This document shows, in pieces, positions 1-6,250 of a stretch of DNA of 25,808 nt (positions within the stretch are counted from its first letter, which is position 1; every line of letters starts with the position of its first letter). The notes below the pieces were generated by a model. The model did no database searches. It was not told the DNA's origin and worked only from the letters and a program-made list of their open reading frames with translations. A program made the translations under genes and the position numbers. Source of the stretch: JAMXLO01 sp035511435 (GTDB taxonomy: Bacteria; Pseudomonadota; Alphaproteobacteria; Acetobacterales; Acetobacteraceae); the NCBI GenBank assembly GCA_035511435.1, contig DATKFJ010000194.1, positions 1 to 25,808 of the forward strand. The letters are read 5' to 3'.

Positions 1-189
1 CCGGATCCGGAATTTGATGCGATGACGGCGCGGCTGTTGCGGCGGGAGGCACTACGTCGTGCGGCTGAGGAGCTGAATACGACGTCGGGGCGGGGTCTGG
101 AGGGTATGCTGGCGCGGATCTCGGCCGAGGTGACAGCCGACGCCGCCAGCCGTACCGCTACGCCGACGGCGCCGAAACCTCGTCTGTGA
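1..189 (+). CDS. C-terminal fragment of an unidentified protein
   Basis: An open frame runs from the first base to a TGA at 187-189 and gives 62 residues. The start lies outside the window. The readable part is rich in Arg, Ala and Glu, looks helical (motifs RREALRRAAEEL and GLEGMLARISAEV), and ends in a Thr/Pro/Ala-rich tail. I do not recognise the family. Its last 32 bases overlap the 3' end of the convergent transglutaminase-like gene. The codon pattern fits a real gene, but so short a fragment cannot be assigned. Confidence 0.5.
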   Translation, partial: PDPEFDAMTARLLRREALRRAAEELNTTSGRGLEGMLARISAEVTADAASRTATPTAPKPRL

Positions 190-976
190 ACACCTGGAAG
201 TTGACCAGCGTGTTAGGGCCGAAAGTGTTGCTGATCGGCACATCGACCGCATCGCGGCCACGCGCCATCAGCACGCGACCGATCCGGGGCAGGTTGTTGC
301 GCGGATCGAAGGTATGCCAGGCGCCGCCCAGGTAGGCTTCGAACCAGCCTGCGAAGTCCATCGGCCCATATGGCGGAGGCACGCCGATATCACCGAGATA
401 ACCGGTGCAGTAGCGCGCGGGAATGTTCATGCAGCGGCACAACGCCACGGCAAGATGTGCGAAATCGCGACAAACGCCGGTTCGCTCGTTGAATGCTTCC
501 CAGGCTGTGCGGGTAGGCCGGGCGTTCGCGTAGTTGAACACGATGTGGTTATGCACGAAATCGCAGATCGCCTGCACGCGACCCCAGCCGAGTGGCGCAT
601 CCTTGAACAGGTGCCATGCGGTCTCGGACAGCAGGTCGGTCTCGCAGTATCGGCTGCCGAGCAGGTAGACCAATGTCTCTTCCGGTAGATCCTGCACCAA
701 ATGCTGCTGGGCGTTGGGATGTACCGGATCGGGCATGCCGCTGTCGTTCAGCACGCCGTTGCTGGCGATCCGAATGCGCCCGGCCGGCGCCATGATGCGG
801 CTGCACCAATTGCCGAAGCCATCGCGATAGCTGGTGATCGGCACCGATGGATCCGTCGTCATTTGGTCTGGAACGACGATGTCGGCGGCGCGCGAATGAT
901 GAATGTGGAGCATCAGCAGCATCGGCATCGGCTGCGGACAGTCGTAGATCAACTCGTAGCCGACGCGGATTCGCAT
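158..976 (-). CDS. Transglutaminase-like cysteine protease-fold protein
   Basis: The 272-residue product has the bacterial transglutaminase-like core. The Cys-His-Asp triad is visible as C169 in ERTGVCRDFAHLA, H221 in AWHTFDPR, and D224 in the same motif. About 130 N-terminal residues form the beta-rich domain usual in this alphaproteobacterial family. There is no signal peptide, so it is probably cytoplasmic. These proteins may cleave or cross-link peptides; the substrate is unknown. The ATG at 976 is preceded by a weak AGG. The 3' end overlaps the convergent gene at 1-189, and the 5' end lies only 39 bp from a divergent small gene at 1016. Family assignment is strong; the biological role is open. 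Confidence 0.88.
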   Translation of the reverse strand: MRIRVGYELIYDCPQPMPMLLMLHIHHSRAADIVVPDQMTTDPSVPITSYRDGFGNWCSRIMAPAGRIRIASNGVLNDSGMPDPVHPNAQQHLVQDLPEETLVYLLGSRYCETDLLSETAWHLFKDAPLGWGRVQAICDFVHNHIVFNYANARPTRTAWEAFNERTGVCRDFAHLAVALCRCMNIPARYCTGYLGDIGVPPPYGPMDFAGWFEAYLGGAWHTFDPRNNLPRIGRVLMARGRDAVDVPISNTFGPNTLVNFQVFTDEVSAPSA

Positions 977-1015
977 GCTATGACCTGCCGTAATATCTCG
1001 ATTGGAACCTGTATC

Positions 1016-1264
1016 ATGACGCGTGAGACCATTTTTATCGTGCAGGCGTTTGAACCTGGCAAGGGGAATCGCCTGAGCGCCGATGCACCAATTCGGTGCA
1101 AATCGTCGGCATCGGCGCTCCGGCGAGCAGAAGATTTGGCCGAGACGAAGGCAGGCGTCGTTGCATTCGCAACTTCAGGCGATGCGGAATTGGGCGATTA
1201 CGACGAGGAACCGACGATCATATTCAAGTGTGGACGGCTGCCGGCGCCATTTGAGGATGCGTGA
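1016..1264 (+). CDS. Small conserved hypothetical protein (82 aa)
   Basis: I chose the ATG at 1016 because the open frame extends further upstream only as antisense of the transglutaminase gene. The product begins MTRETIFIVQAF and contains a central segment resembling AGVVAFATSGDAELGDYDEEP followed by an IIFKCGRLP tail. From memory this resembles a family of roughly 80-residue alphaproteobacterial proteins of unknown function with the same GDAELGDYD core. It is acidic, has no signal peptide or membrane segment, and is probably cytoplasmic. The gap to the divergent gene is 39 bp, so the two promoters must be very close or overlap. The ribosome-binding site is weak. Confidence 0.72.
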   Translation: MTRETIFIVQAFEPGKGNRLSADAPIRCKSSASALRRAEDLAETKAGVVAFATSGDAELGDYDEEPTIIFKCGRLPAPFEDA

Positions 1265-1635
1265 CAGCCAGCGGAACGCTATGGCCTGACGCGCCAAACG
1301 GCCAAACCGACAATGATGATCGGAACAAGCACAAGCCATGCCGCAGTGTCGATCATCACGGTCGATGACCTGAGGTGGTCCGCTGGGTGGGTTCCGCCAT
1401 TTCATTCATGTGGCGCGGCTGTCGCCTGATACACGCCGGCGCCGCGGATATATTTCGCGATCCATGCAGACACCAGTATTCCATCGACTGAGGGGCGGCA
1501 TATCCGTCGACCGCAGGCGCGGAGCGATGTTACGGCAGAGCTCGTGCGATTGCCCGCGAATCGCGGCGGCTTGTATTAACTTGGCAGCGTGCTTACATCC
1601 TGTTGTGATTACTTGCACAATTTAGGAATATTTGG
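1265..1635. other. Non-coding gap with no supported gene
   Basis: These 371 bases carry only short Arg-rich frames that look like noise. The one frame of slight interest is on the minus strand at 1279-1356: 25 codons from ATG giving a single hydrophobic segment (motif WLVLVPIIIVGLAVW) with basic C-terminal residues. It has no clear ribosome-binding site, so it is not called as a gene. The right end, 1560-1635, is more AT-rich than its surroundings and may hold the promoter of the gene at 1636; no confident -35/-10 pair was seen. Confidence 0.4.
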
Positions 1636-2121
1636 GTGGCATCGCCTGATGTGACTGCCGTACAGCGGTCGGATCTGAATGCATTTCTGTTTGCTGACGT
1701 CGGGACAGAAGCGAACGGCATGACATTGAGCGTTGTATCGGTATTGGCTCGCCAGGGCCGTGATCCGTGGGGCGAGGCGGGACGACTGTCAGAGCTGACG
1801 AAGGCGGACGCAACCGACAGTCTTGCCCGGACGATCGCCGGCATGCCGAGTAGTCTGTGGGATCTTCCCGCTGCCGGGGCGATCGCGGTTCGGCTGATCG
1901 GTCTGTTGCCGCCACGGCCGGGGAGAGGGCCAAAATTGGCGACCGCCCGGTGGCCTGGCACGCCGATTATTGCGGCGCTGGTTTGCATCGCGTTGCTGGT
2001 CGCCTTCGCTGGCGTCGCGATGCTGCAGTCCGGGCCGCCTGCACAAGCTGATGGCAGCGACGTGGCCTCGTTCAGTAGCGCCGTGCCTGGCGATCATTCG
2101 CAAGTAGGGAAAAAGCAATGA
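1636..2121 (+). CDS. Conserved hypothetical protein with one membrane segment
   Basis: The product has 161 residues. A GTG at 1636 follows AGGAA at 1623-1627 with 8 bp spacing; an in-frame GTG at 1651 is the alternative. The N-terminal half (RSDLNAFLFADVGTEANGM, then a DPWGEAGRLSEL motif) resembles, from memory, a family of alphaproteobacterial proteins of unknown function with a soluble N-terminal domain and a single C-terminal membrane helix. That helix lies at about residues 110-132 (PIIAALVCIALLVAFAGVA). It is followed by a short polar tail. The stop TGA overlaps the next ATG (ATGA, 2118-2121), so it is translationally coupled to the gene at 2118. The likely location is the inner membrane. 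Function is unknown. Confidence 0.75.
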   Translation: MASPDVTAVQRSDLNAFLFADVGTEANGMTLSVVSVLARQGRDPWGEAGRLSELTKADATDSLARTIAGMPSSLWDLPAAGAIAVRLIGLLPPRPGRGPKLATARWPGTPIIAALVCIALLVAFAGVAMLQSGPPAQADGSDVASFSSAVPGDHSQVGKKQ

Positions 2122-2438
2122 GCACCGTGCCCACCGACGACGAGAAAAACCTGAACGTTGAAGCGGACGAGCAGGCGGACGCAATGAAGGACCAACTGCG
2201 CAAGGATGTCGCATCGTGGTCGGCGGGGCGGTCCGAAGAGTCGGCCCTGAAGGCTACTGAAGTCAGTGTCCAGATGGCGAAGCCCGCGGCGCAACCGGTA
2301 AAGCGGGTGAAGCGGGCGAAGCCTGCGGCGACAGATGCCAAGCCGGCGGCGACGGGGAAGAAACCTTTCAGCATGTCGTACGACGGTGTCACGGAAGCGG
2401 ATTATATAACCTACATGATTGCCCGCGGTGCCAGGTGA
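2118..2438 (+). CDS. Hypothetical Lys/Ala-rich protein (106 aa)
   Basis: The ATG overlaps the upstream stop as ATGA and the stop overlaps the next GTG as GTGA, so it is the middle gene of a coupled trio. Residues 1-55 are acidic and polar. Residues 55-80 are a low-complexity basic stretch made of KPAA and KRVKRAKPAA units, like the tails of histone-like or nucleic-acid-binding proteins. The C-terminus (SYDGVTEADYITYMIARGAR) looks structured. There is no membrane segment. I do not recognise a family. The tight coupling to both neighbours is the best evidence that it is a real gene. Confidence 0.65.
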   Translation: MSTVPTDDEKNLNVEADEQADAMKDQLRKDVASWSAGRSEESALKATEVSVQMAKPAAQPVKRVKRAKPAATDAKPAATGKKPFSMSYDGVTEADYITYMIARGAR

Positions 2439-2638
2439 CCTGGGTCACATTTGAAGCCGCCGGAGGAGGTCTGGTGGTGGTGCAGGCGAACCACGTTGTG
2501 GCGATCTATGACGAACAAGGCGCAGTCAAGTTGGCGACCACCGCGGGCGGTGTGCATGTGTTGAAGGACACAACCGTGCAGCGCGCCGCGGGGCTCGTTG
2601 CCGATGCGGCTGACGCGGATGCGGCTCGCAGCAGCTAG
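2435..2638 (+). CDS. Small hypothetical beta-strand-rich protein (67 aa)
   Basis: The GTG at 2435 overlaps the upstream TGA as GTGA. Residues 3-48 alternate short hydrophobic strands and turns (VTFEAAGG, LVVVQANHVVAIYD, VKLATTAGGVHVLKD). This resembles small proteins that sense or bind through a compact beta fold, and in shape it recalls FlbD-like or LytTR-like strands, but no diagnostic motif supports either name. The tail is rich in Ala and Asp. It is the last member of the coupled trio that starts at 1636. Function is unknown. Confidence 0.6.
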   Translation: MTWVTFEAAGGGLVVVQANHVVAIYDEQGAVKLATTAGGVHVLKDTTVQRAAGLVADAADADAARSS

Positions 2639-2685
2639 CGGAGCCTGGCCCAAAATCGATCTGCAGCCACCAACGCGGAGCAATC

Positions 2686-2901
2686 ATGCAAGCGGGAACC
2701 AGATTCGACGGTCAGATCGCATATGATTTCGAAGAGTTCTGCAAAGACTACGGGCACCCGACGGGACAGATGTTCACATTCGAGGTGACGCACAACGCAG
2801 TCACCTATGTTTATGCCGATGTTATCGGGACCATCCGCGGCGGTGAGGTCGTCTTCTGTCTCAACGGTGATGACCTGGTACAGACGCGAAAGGCCCACTA
2901 A
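2686..2901 (+). CDS. Small hypothetical protein (71 aa)
   Basis: The ATG at 2686 has a GGAG five bases upstream. The product begins MQAGTRFDGQIAYDFEEFCKDYGHP and continues as alternating strands (TFEVTHNAVTYVYADVIG, then GGEVVFCLNGDDLV). It is acidic and soluble with no signal peptide. I recognise no family. It lies 47 bp after the coupled trio and may share its transcript. The stop codon is inside the first copy of a 17-bp tandem repeat (2893-2943), so the last residues come from repeat sequence. Confidence 0.6.
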   Translation: MQAGTRFDGQIAYDFEEFCKDYGHPTGQMFTFEVTHNAVTYVYADVIGTIRGGEVVFCLNGDDLVQTRKAH

Positions 2902-2943
2902 GCGGGAGCGCCCATTAGGCAGGAGCGCCCACTAAGCAGGAGC
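2893..2943 (+). repeat. Three tandem copies of a 17-bp unit containing a stop codon
   Basis: Copies lie at 2893-2909, 2910-2926 and 2927-2943, with unit GCCCACTAAGCGGGAGC. Copies 2 and 3 differ from copy 1 at three and one positions respectively. The first copy supplies the TAA stop of the 71-aa gene. Each copy also carries a GGGAGC or AGGAGC purine stretch, and the last one sits 13 bp before the GTG of the next gene. Confidence 0.9.
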
Positions 2944-2955
2944 ATAGTACCGCGC

Positions 2956-3321
2956 GTGAACCTCCGGTTGGCAGCATCGAGCGATGACCGTGCACTGGCA
3001 ATCCGCGACCACGTGCTGCCGTTGCTGCGTGGACATGGCGCGCTGGAGGTACAGCGCGATACGGTCCGGGTCATTGAACTGAGGCAGGCGCAATGGATTT
3101 TTCGCCACTGGACGCCGTTCAATGAATTGACCTCGGATGAGGCGTCCTCGCCCGGCTATCGACGTGCGATCGAACGCCAGCACACGCACCCTGATCTGCC
3201 GTACGGGCTCGACGTGTGGCACGGGACACGGGTGTTACGCATTCTCTGGGCGGATGACGGAGGCTTCGAGGTGGCCAGCTTCGTGCGTGGCGCCTGGGAA
3301 GAGCAAGTGCTGGCGATGTAA
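2956..3321 (+). CDS. Hypothetical protein (121 aa)
   Basis: The GTG at 2956 opens a 121-residue frame. Visible elements are a helical N-terminus (DDRALAIRDHVLPLLRGHG), a strand with aromatic residues (QAQWIFRHWTPFNEL), a His-rich segment (RQHTHPDLPYGLDVWHG), and a tryptophan-containing C-terminal strand pair ending FVRGAWEEQVLAM. There is no signal peptide or membrane segment. I do not recognise the family. The AGGAG of the last 17-bp repeat copy is a rather distant (13 bp) ribosome-binding site, so the exact start is uncertain. It is the last gene of the small-gene region. Confidence 0.62.
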   Translation: MNLRLAASSDDRALAIRDHVLPLLRGHGALEVQRDTVRVIELRQAQWIFRHWTPFNELTSDEASSPGYRRAIERQHTHPDLPYGLDVWHGTRVLRILWADDGGFEVASFVRGAWEEQVLAM

Positions 3322-3674
3322 CCGCGACAGGGTCTGTCGCCGCAGGGGCGCAGCTTGCCACTATCTTTGCGAGTTCCACACCTGCCGCCATCCACGACTG
3401 CGCTGCAGACGCACGTGGCACAGCTGTGGTTGCCGGCCTTTATCGGAGTGACCCGGGTGGGGTGGGTCGCGCGCCAAGCCGGTTTCAGGTTGGGATCGCA
3501 GCGATGCACTCTCGCGGTGGGTGGCTGACTGGCGCCGCCGCGATCCTTACGGGTAAGCGGCGCATATATTGGCGTCTTGGCTGTATCCGGACTCAATCCC
3601 GGGATCAGTCCCGGCCATGACGGCTGCACTCCGAGCGCTGCACTCCGAGCGATGACAGGCACCGGACACTCGCT
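3322..3674. other. Convergent intergenic gap without a supported gene
   Basis: This gap separates the + strand gene ending at 3321 from the minus-strand cold-shock gene ending at 3675. The frames in it are short and Arg-rich with no ribosome-binding site, and I see no gene. The only structured part is the 14-bp duplication at 3623-3650. Confidence 0.5.
3623..3650. repeat. Perfect tandem duplication of 14 bp
   Basis: The unit GCTGCACTCCGAGC occurs at 3623-3636 and again at 3637-3650 with no mismatch. The second copy continues into CGATGAC. The segment CACTCCGAGCGAT (3641-3653) reappears in reverse complement near 7747-7759, which suggests a dispersed element. Confidence 0.85.
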
Positions 3675-4313
3675 CTACTCGAGGCTGATTGAGCCTGCCT
3701 CTGGCCCCTTGGCACCTTGCACGACACCCATGCGCACCGACTGACCTTCCTGCAATGGGCCGAGTCCGGCACGCTCCAGCACCGTGGCATGGATGAACAC
3801 ATCCTTGCCGCCGGACTGTGGGGTGATGAAACCGAACCCCTTGTCGGGGTTGTACCACTTTACCGTGCCCACCGTCTCGACTGCGGAACTGAGGTCGACC
3901 TGGCGGCGGGGACCGTCCTGCGTGCGTGGCCGTGCGCCTGCGAACTGCGGCCGGCGCGCGGCCGGCTGTTCGGCCGTACTCTCGTCAACTGAGACAACCT
4001 GGTCGATCTGCCGCCCCTTGGGCCCCTGGCCCACGCGGATCTTCAGCGTGGCTCCTGGACTGACGGCCTGGAAGCCGGCGGCCTGCAGTGTGTTCACGTG
4101 GAGGAACACGTCGCCCGAACCATCGGCCAAGGCCGCGAAGCCATAGCCTTTCTCGGCGTTGAACCATTTCACCGTCGCCTGCGCTTCAGGCGCGGACGAA
4201 CTGGGCGCGAAGCCGGGAAAGGTCACCGGGGTGGGGGTGTTGCCAAAGAAATTGTCATCGTCGAAGCCGCGACGGCGAGGTTGCCGCTGCCGGTCGTTCC
4301 TGGGTGCTCGCAA
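3675..4313 (-). CDS. Tandem cold-shock-domain protein
   Basis: The 212-residue product has two cold-shock domains, the single-stranded nucleic-acid-binding OB fold. Domain 1 is at about 45-108 with KGYGFA (RNP1-like) and VFLHV (RNP2-like). Domain 2 is at about 146-211 with KGFGFI and VFIHA. An Arg-rich disordered N-terminus (1-45) and a Pro/Arg linker (112-140) flank them. It is much longer than the usual 70-residue CspA, but two-domain forms are common in alphaproteobacteria. The start is a TTG at 4313: an in-frame stop lies about 27 bases upstream and no ATG precedes domain 1, so TTG is the best choice (GAGG lies about 11 bp upstream). It probably acts as an RNA chaperone. Confidence 0.92.
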   Translation of the reverse strand: MRAPRNDRQRQPRRRGFDDDNFFGNTPTPVTFPGFAPSSSAPEAQATVKWFNAEKGYGFAALADGSGDVFLHVNTLQAAGFQAVSPGATLKIRVGQGPKGRQIDQVVSVDESTAEQPAARRPQFAGARPRTQDGPRRQVDLSSAVETVGTVKWYNPDKGFGFITPQSGGKDVFIHATVLERAGLGPLQEGQSVRMGVVQGAKGPEAGSISLE

Positions 4314-4491
4314 GGTAAAGCTGTCCTCTATGGTCGATTCTGGCTAGAACTCGAGTCAGGATACGACGGATCGCGGCGCGTTGGTAGTACCGCACGACGG
4401 GTTCCGTTCCATGGCACCGCGAATTCTGCTGCAGTTCGATGAATATGGTGCGGACGGTGCATTCAGAGGACCTGCATGCCATATGATGTGA

Positions 4492-4695
4492 ATGACCGAC
4501 GAAACGTACCGGATCGTGCAGCGCCCTGACGACAGCTACGCAGTGGAAGTCGCAAGGACCGGAGTGCTGCCGCAGACTGCAGCGGGCTTTGCCACAGAGG
4601 CGGAGGCCAGGGGGTGGGTCGCGCAAGACAAGCGGCTATGGGATTCGGCCGATCCGTTCCGGACACCCGCCGGCCGAAAGTGGCGTGGCTTTTGA
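4492..4695 (+). CDS. Small hypothetical protein (67 aa)
   Basis: The ATG at 4492 opens a 67-residue frame beginning MTDETYRIVQRPDDSYAVEV, with a second segment AAGFATEAEARGWVAQDKRL. This pattern, a short beta hairpin followed by a helix, resembles many small alphaproteobacterial proteins of unknown role. It is soluble and has no Cys. No good Shine-Dalgarno sequence is present. It lies in the gap between the divergent cold-shock gene and the next + strand gene, 12 bp before it, so the two may form a small operon. Confidence 0.6.
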   Translation: MTDETYRIVQRPDDSYAVEVARTGVLPQTAAGFATEAEARGWVAQDKRLWDSADPFRTPAGRKWRGF

Positions 4696-4707
4696 CGGCG
4701 GGCGGTG

Positions 4708-4995
4708 ATGCGGCGTCCCGCGATCGCTTGGTTCACGCGTCGAAATTACCCGCGGCATCGCGCGCTCGATCCGACTGGGCTTCCAGTGACCTATGACGAT
4801 TGGCTGGCGCGGTCCGGCTATGGCGAGCCGGTTGGCGGGGGCGTGCGCGTGGTCATCGATCCTGCGAAGTTCGCGGCATGGTGCCGCGCGCAAGGACGTG
4901 AGGCCGACGCTGCTGCGCGGAGTGCGTTCGCCCAGGTTGTCGCCGACAACGGCCGCAGCCGCGGATGGTGGCACCGCCGGGCCATCCTGCGCTAG
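4708..4995 (+). CDS. Small conserved hypothetical protein (95 aa)
   Basis: The frame can start at GTG 4705 or the adjacent ATG 4708; I prefer the ATG. The core VTYDDWLARSGYGE, followed by VRVVIDPAKFAAWCRAQGRE and AARSAFAQVVA, matches a pattern I recall in small proteobacterial proteins (YDEWL..., IDP..F..WCR..G...) of unknown function. It has a basic, tryptophan-rich end (SRGWWHRRAILR). The 3' end overlaps the convergent desaturase gene by four bases. There is no membrane segment. Confidence is moderate for the gene and nil for function. Confidence 0.66.
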   Translation: MRRPAIAWFTRRNYPRHRALDPTGLPVTYDDWLARSGYGEPVGGGVRVVIDPAKFAAWCRAQGREADAAARSAFAQVVADNGRSRGWWHRRAILR

Positions 4996-6176
4996 CTGGG
5001 GTGTGACGCGGCTCCGGTGGCGGACACCGCGGAAACCTCGATCAGACGCGAATAAACCAGCTCCAGCAGGCGTTCGCGGGCGGAGACGGCGATTTCGTCC
5101 AGGGAAGGCGTCTGAGCCAGCCGCGCGCGCGCATAACGACGCACCTCATCGAGCGTCGGCACTTGCGGCAGATCGATTTCGGCCCAGAACATCTCCGCTT
5201 GCACGCGTGCCGAAAGGAAGCGGGACTTCACATCTGCCCAGCCTGGCGCATGCGCCAGGGCCTCGAGCACCTGATTGGCGATGCTGTTGACCGGAAAGGA
5301 AGCCGCGAGCTGGCTGGCGACCTTGTCGATCACCAGACGTCCCAACTTCTGTTCGCCGCGGAGCACCGTCTTCGGCGGCACATGCAGGTCCCAGACGATG
5401 CCGAGCCAGGACAAGGCGCGCAACGTGTAGTAGGTCGGGTCGTATTCCCACCAACGGAAGCCCTGGCGGACAGACGCCTGATACGCGTGGTGGTTGTTAT
5501 GCCAGCCTTCGCCCATGGTCAGCAGCGCCAGCAGCCAGTTGTTCCTGGACTGATCGCCGGTGACGTAGCGTGACCGGCCGACCAGATGCGCGAGCGAATT
5601 GATGCTGAACGTGGCGTGCCAAAGCACCGCGGTGCTCCAGCAGAAGCCGACCACAAGCCCCGGCCAGCCGGCGATCAGCCACGTTGACACCCCAAGCACC
5701 GCTGCCGGTAGATAGGGCTGCCGATCGAGCCACCGCAACTCGGCAAACCGGCTCAGGTCGCGAATCCCCGCATAGTCGGTGTCGTTGTTGCGAGGCACAA
5801 AGATCCAGCCGACATGCGAATACAGGAAGCCGCGCTGTATTGGTGAGTGCACATCGAGCTCGGTATCCGAGTACTTGTGATGCATGCGGTGGTTGGCGGC
5901 CCACCACAGAACGCCACGCTGGGCCGACGTCTGCGCCAGGAATGCGAGGATGAACTGGAAGATGCGGCTGGTGCGGTAGGCGCGATGCGAGAAGTAGCGG
6001 TGATAACCCGCACCGATGCCGAAGATCCGTGCCAAATACAACGCGACCCCGAGCAGAACCGTGCCTGGTGTCACGCCGGTCCAGAATGCCGCTAGGCATC
6101 CCAGATGCACCAATACGAACCCGATGCTCGACGGGTATGCAATGTCATCCGCGTGGTTGTGTCTACCCGCGTTCAT
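4992..6176 (-). CDS. Acyl-CoA/acyl-lipid delta-9 type fatty acid desaturase
   Basis: A di-iron membrane desaturase that introduces a double bond into acyl chains. All three histidine boxes are present: HRYFSH (59-64), HRMHH (96-100) and HNNHH (226-230). Hydrophobic pairs at about 17-55, 73-90 and 155-192 give the usual four-helix membrane topology. The C-terminus after about residue 290 is an extension with a 14-residue internal repeat (PTLDEVRRYARARL, then PSLDEIAVSARERL). I chose ATG 6176 because AGGAA lies seven bases upstream. An in-frame ATG at 6254 would add 26 residues (starting MTDDRPPRRP) and would overlap the rhlE stop as ATGA. It likely shares a transcript with the upstream helicase gene. 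Confidence 0.93.
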   Translation of the reverse strand: MNAGRHNHADDIAYPSSIGFVLVHLGCLAAFWTGVTPGTVLLGVALYLARIFGIGAGYHRYFSHRAYRTSRIFQFILAFLAQTSAQRGVLWWAANHRMHHKYSDTELDVHSPIQRGFLYSHVGWIFVPRNNDTDYAGIRDLSRFAELRWLDRQPYLPAAVLGVSTWLIAGWPGLVVGFCWSTAVLWHATFSINSLAHLVGRSRYVTGDQSRNNWLLALLTMGEGWHNNHHAYQASVRQGFRWWEYDPTYYTLRALSWLGIVWDLHVPPKTVLRGEQKLGRLVIDKVASQLAASFPVNSIANQVLEALAHAPGWADVKSRFLSARVQAEMFWAEIDLPQVPTLDEVRRYARARLAQTPSLDEIAVSARERLLELVYSRLIEVSAVSATGAASHPS

Positions 6177-6183
6177 CGGGTGA

Positions 6184-6188
6184 TTCCT
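6184..6188 (-). promoter_or_regulatory. Shine-Dalgarno site deciding the desaturase start
   Basis: AGGAA on the minus strand is seven bases before the ATG at 6176. It favours this start over the upstream ATG that overlaps the helicase stop codon. Confidence 0.55.
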
Positions 6189-6250
6189 GTACGGGGGGTG
6201 GAAGCGAAATGATACCACGGATCGTGGCCGACGGGGAGGCCGATCATCGG

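Noticed and set aside
701..1015. Upstream part of the + strand frame ending at 1264
   Set aside because: It is antisense to the well-supported transglutaminase-like gene; only the part from the ATG at 1016 reads like a protein.
3426..3620. 64-aa + strand frame in the convergent gap
   Set aside because: No ribosome-binding site, Arg/Ser-rich random composition, no recognisable pattern.
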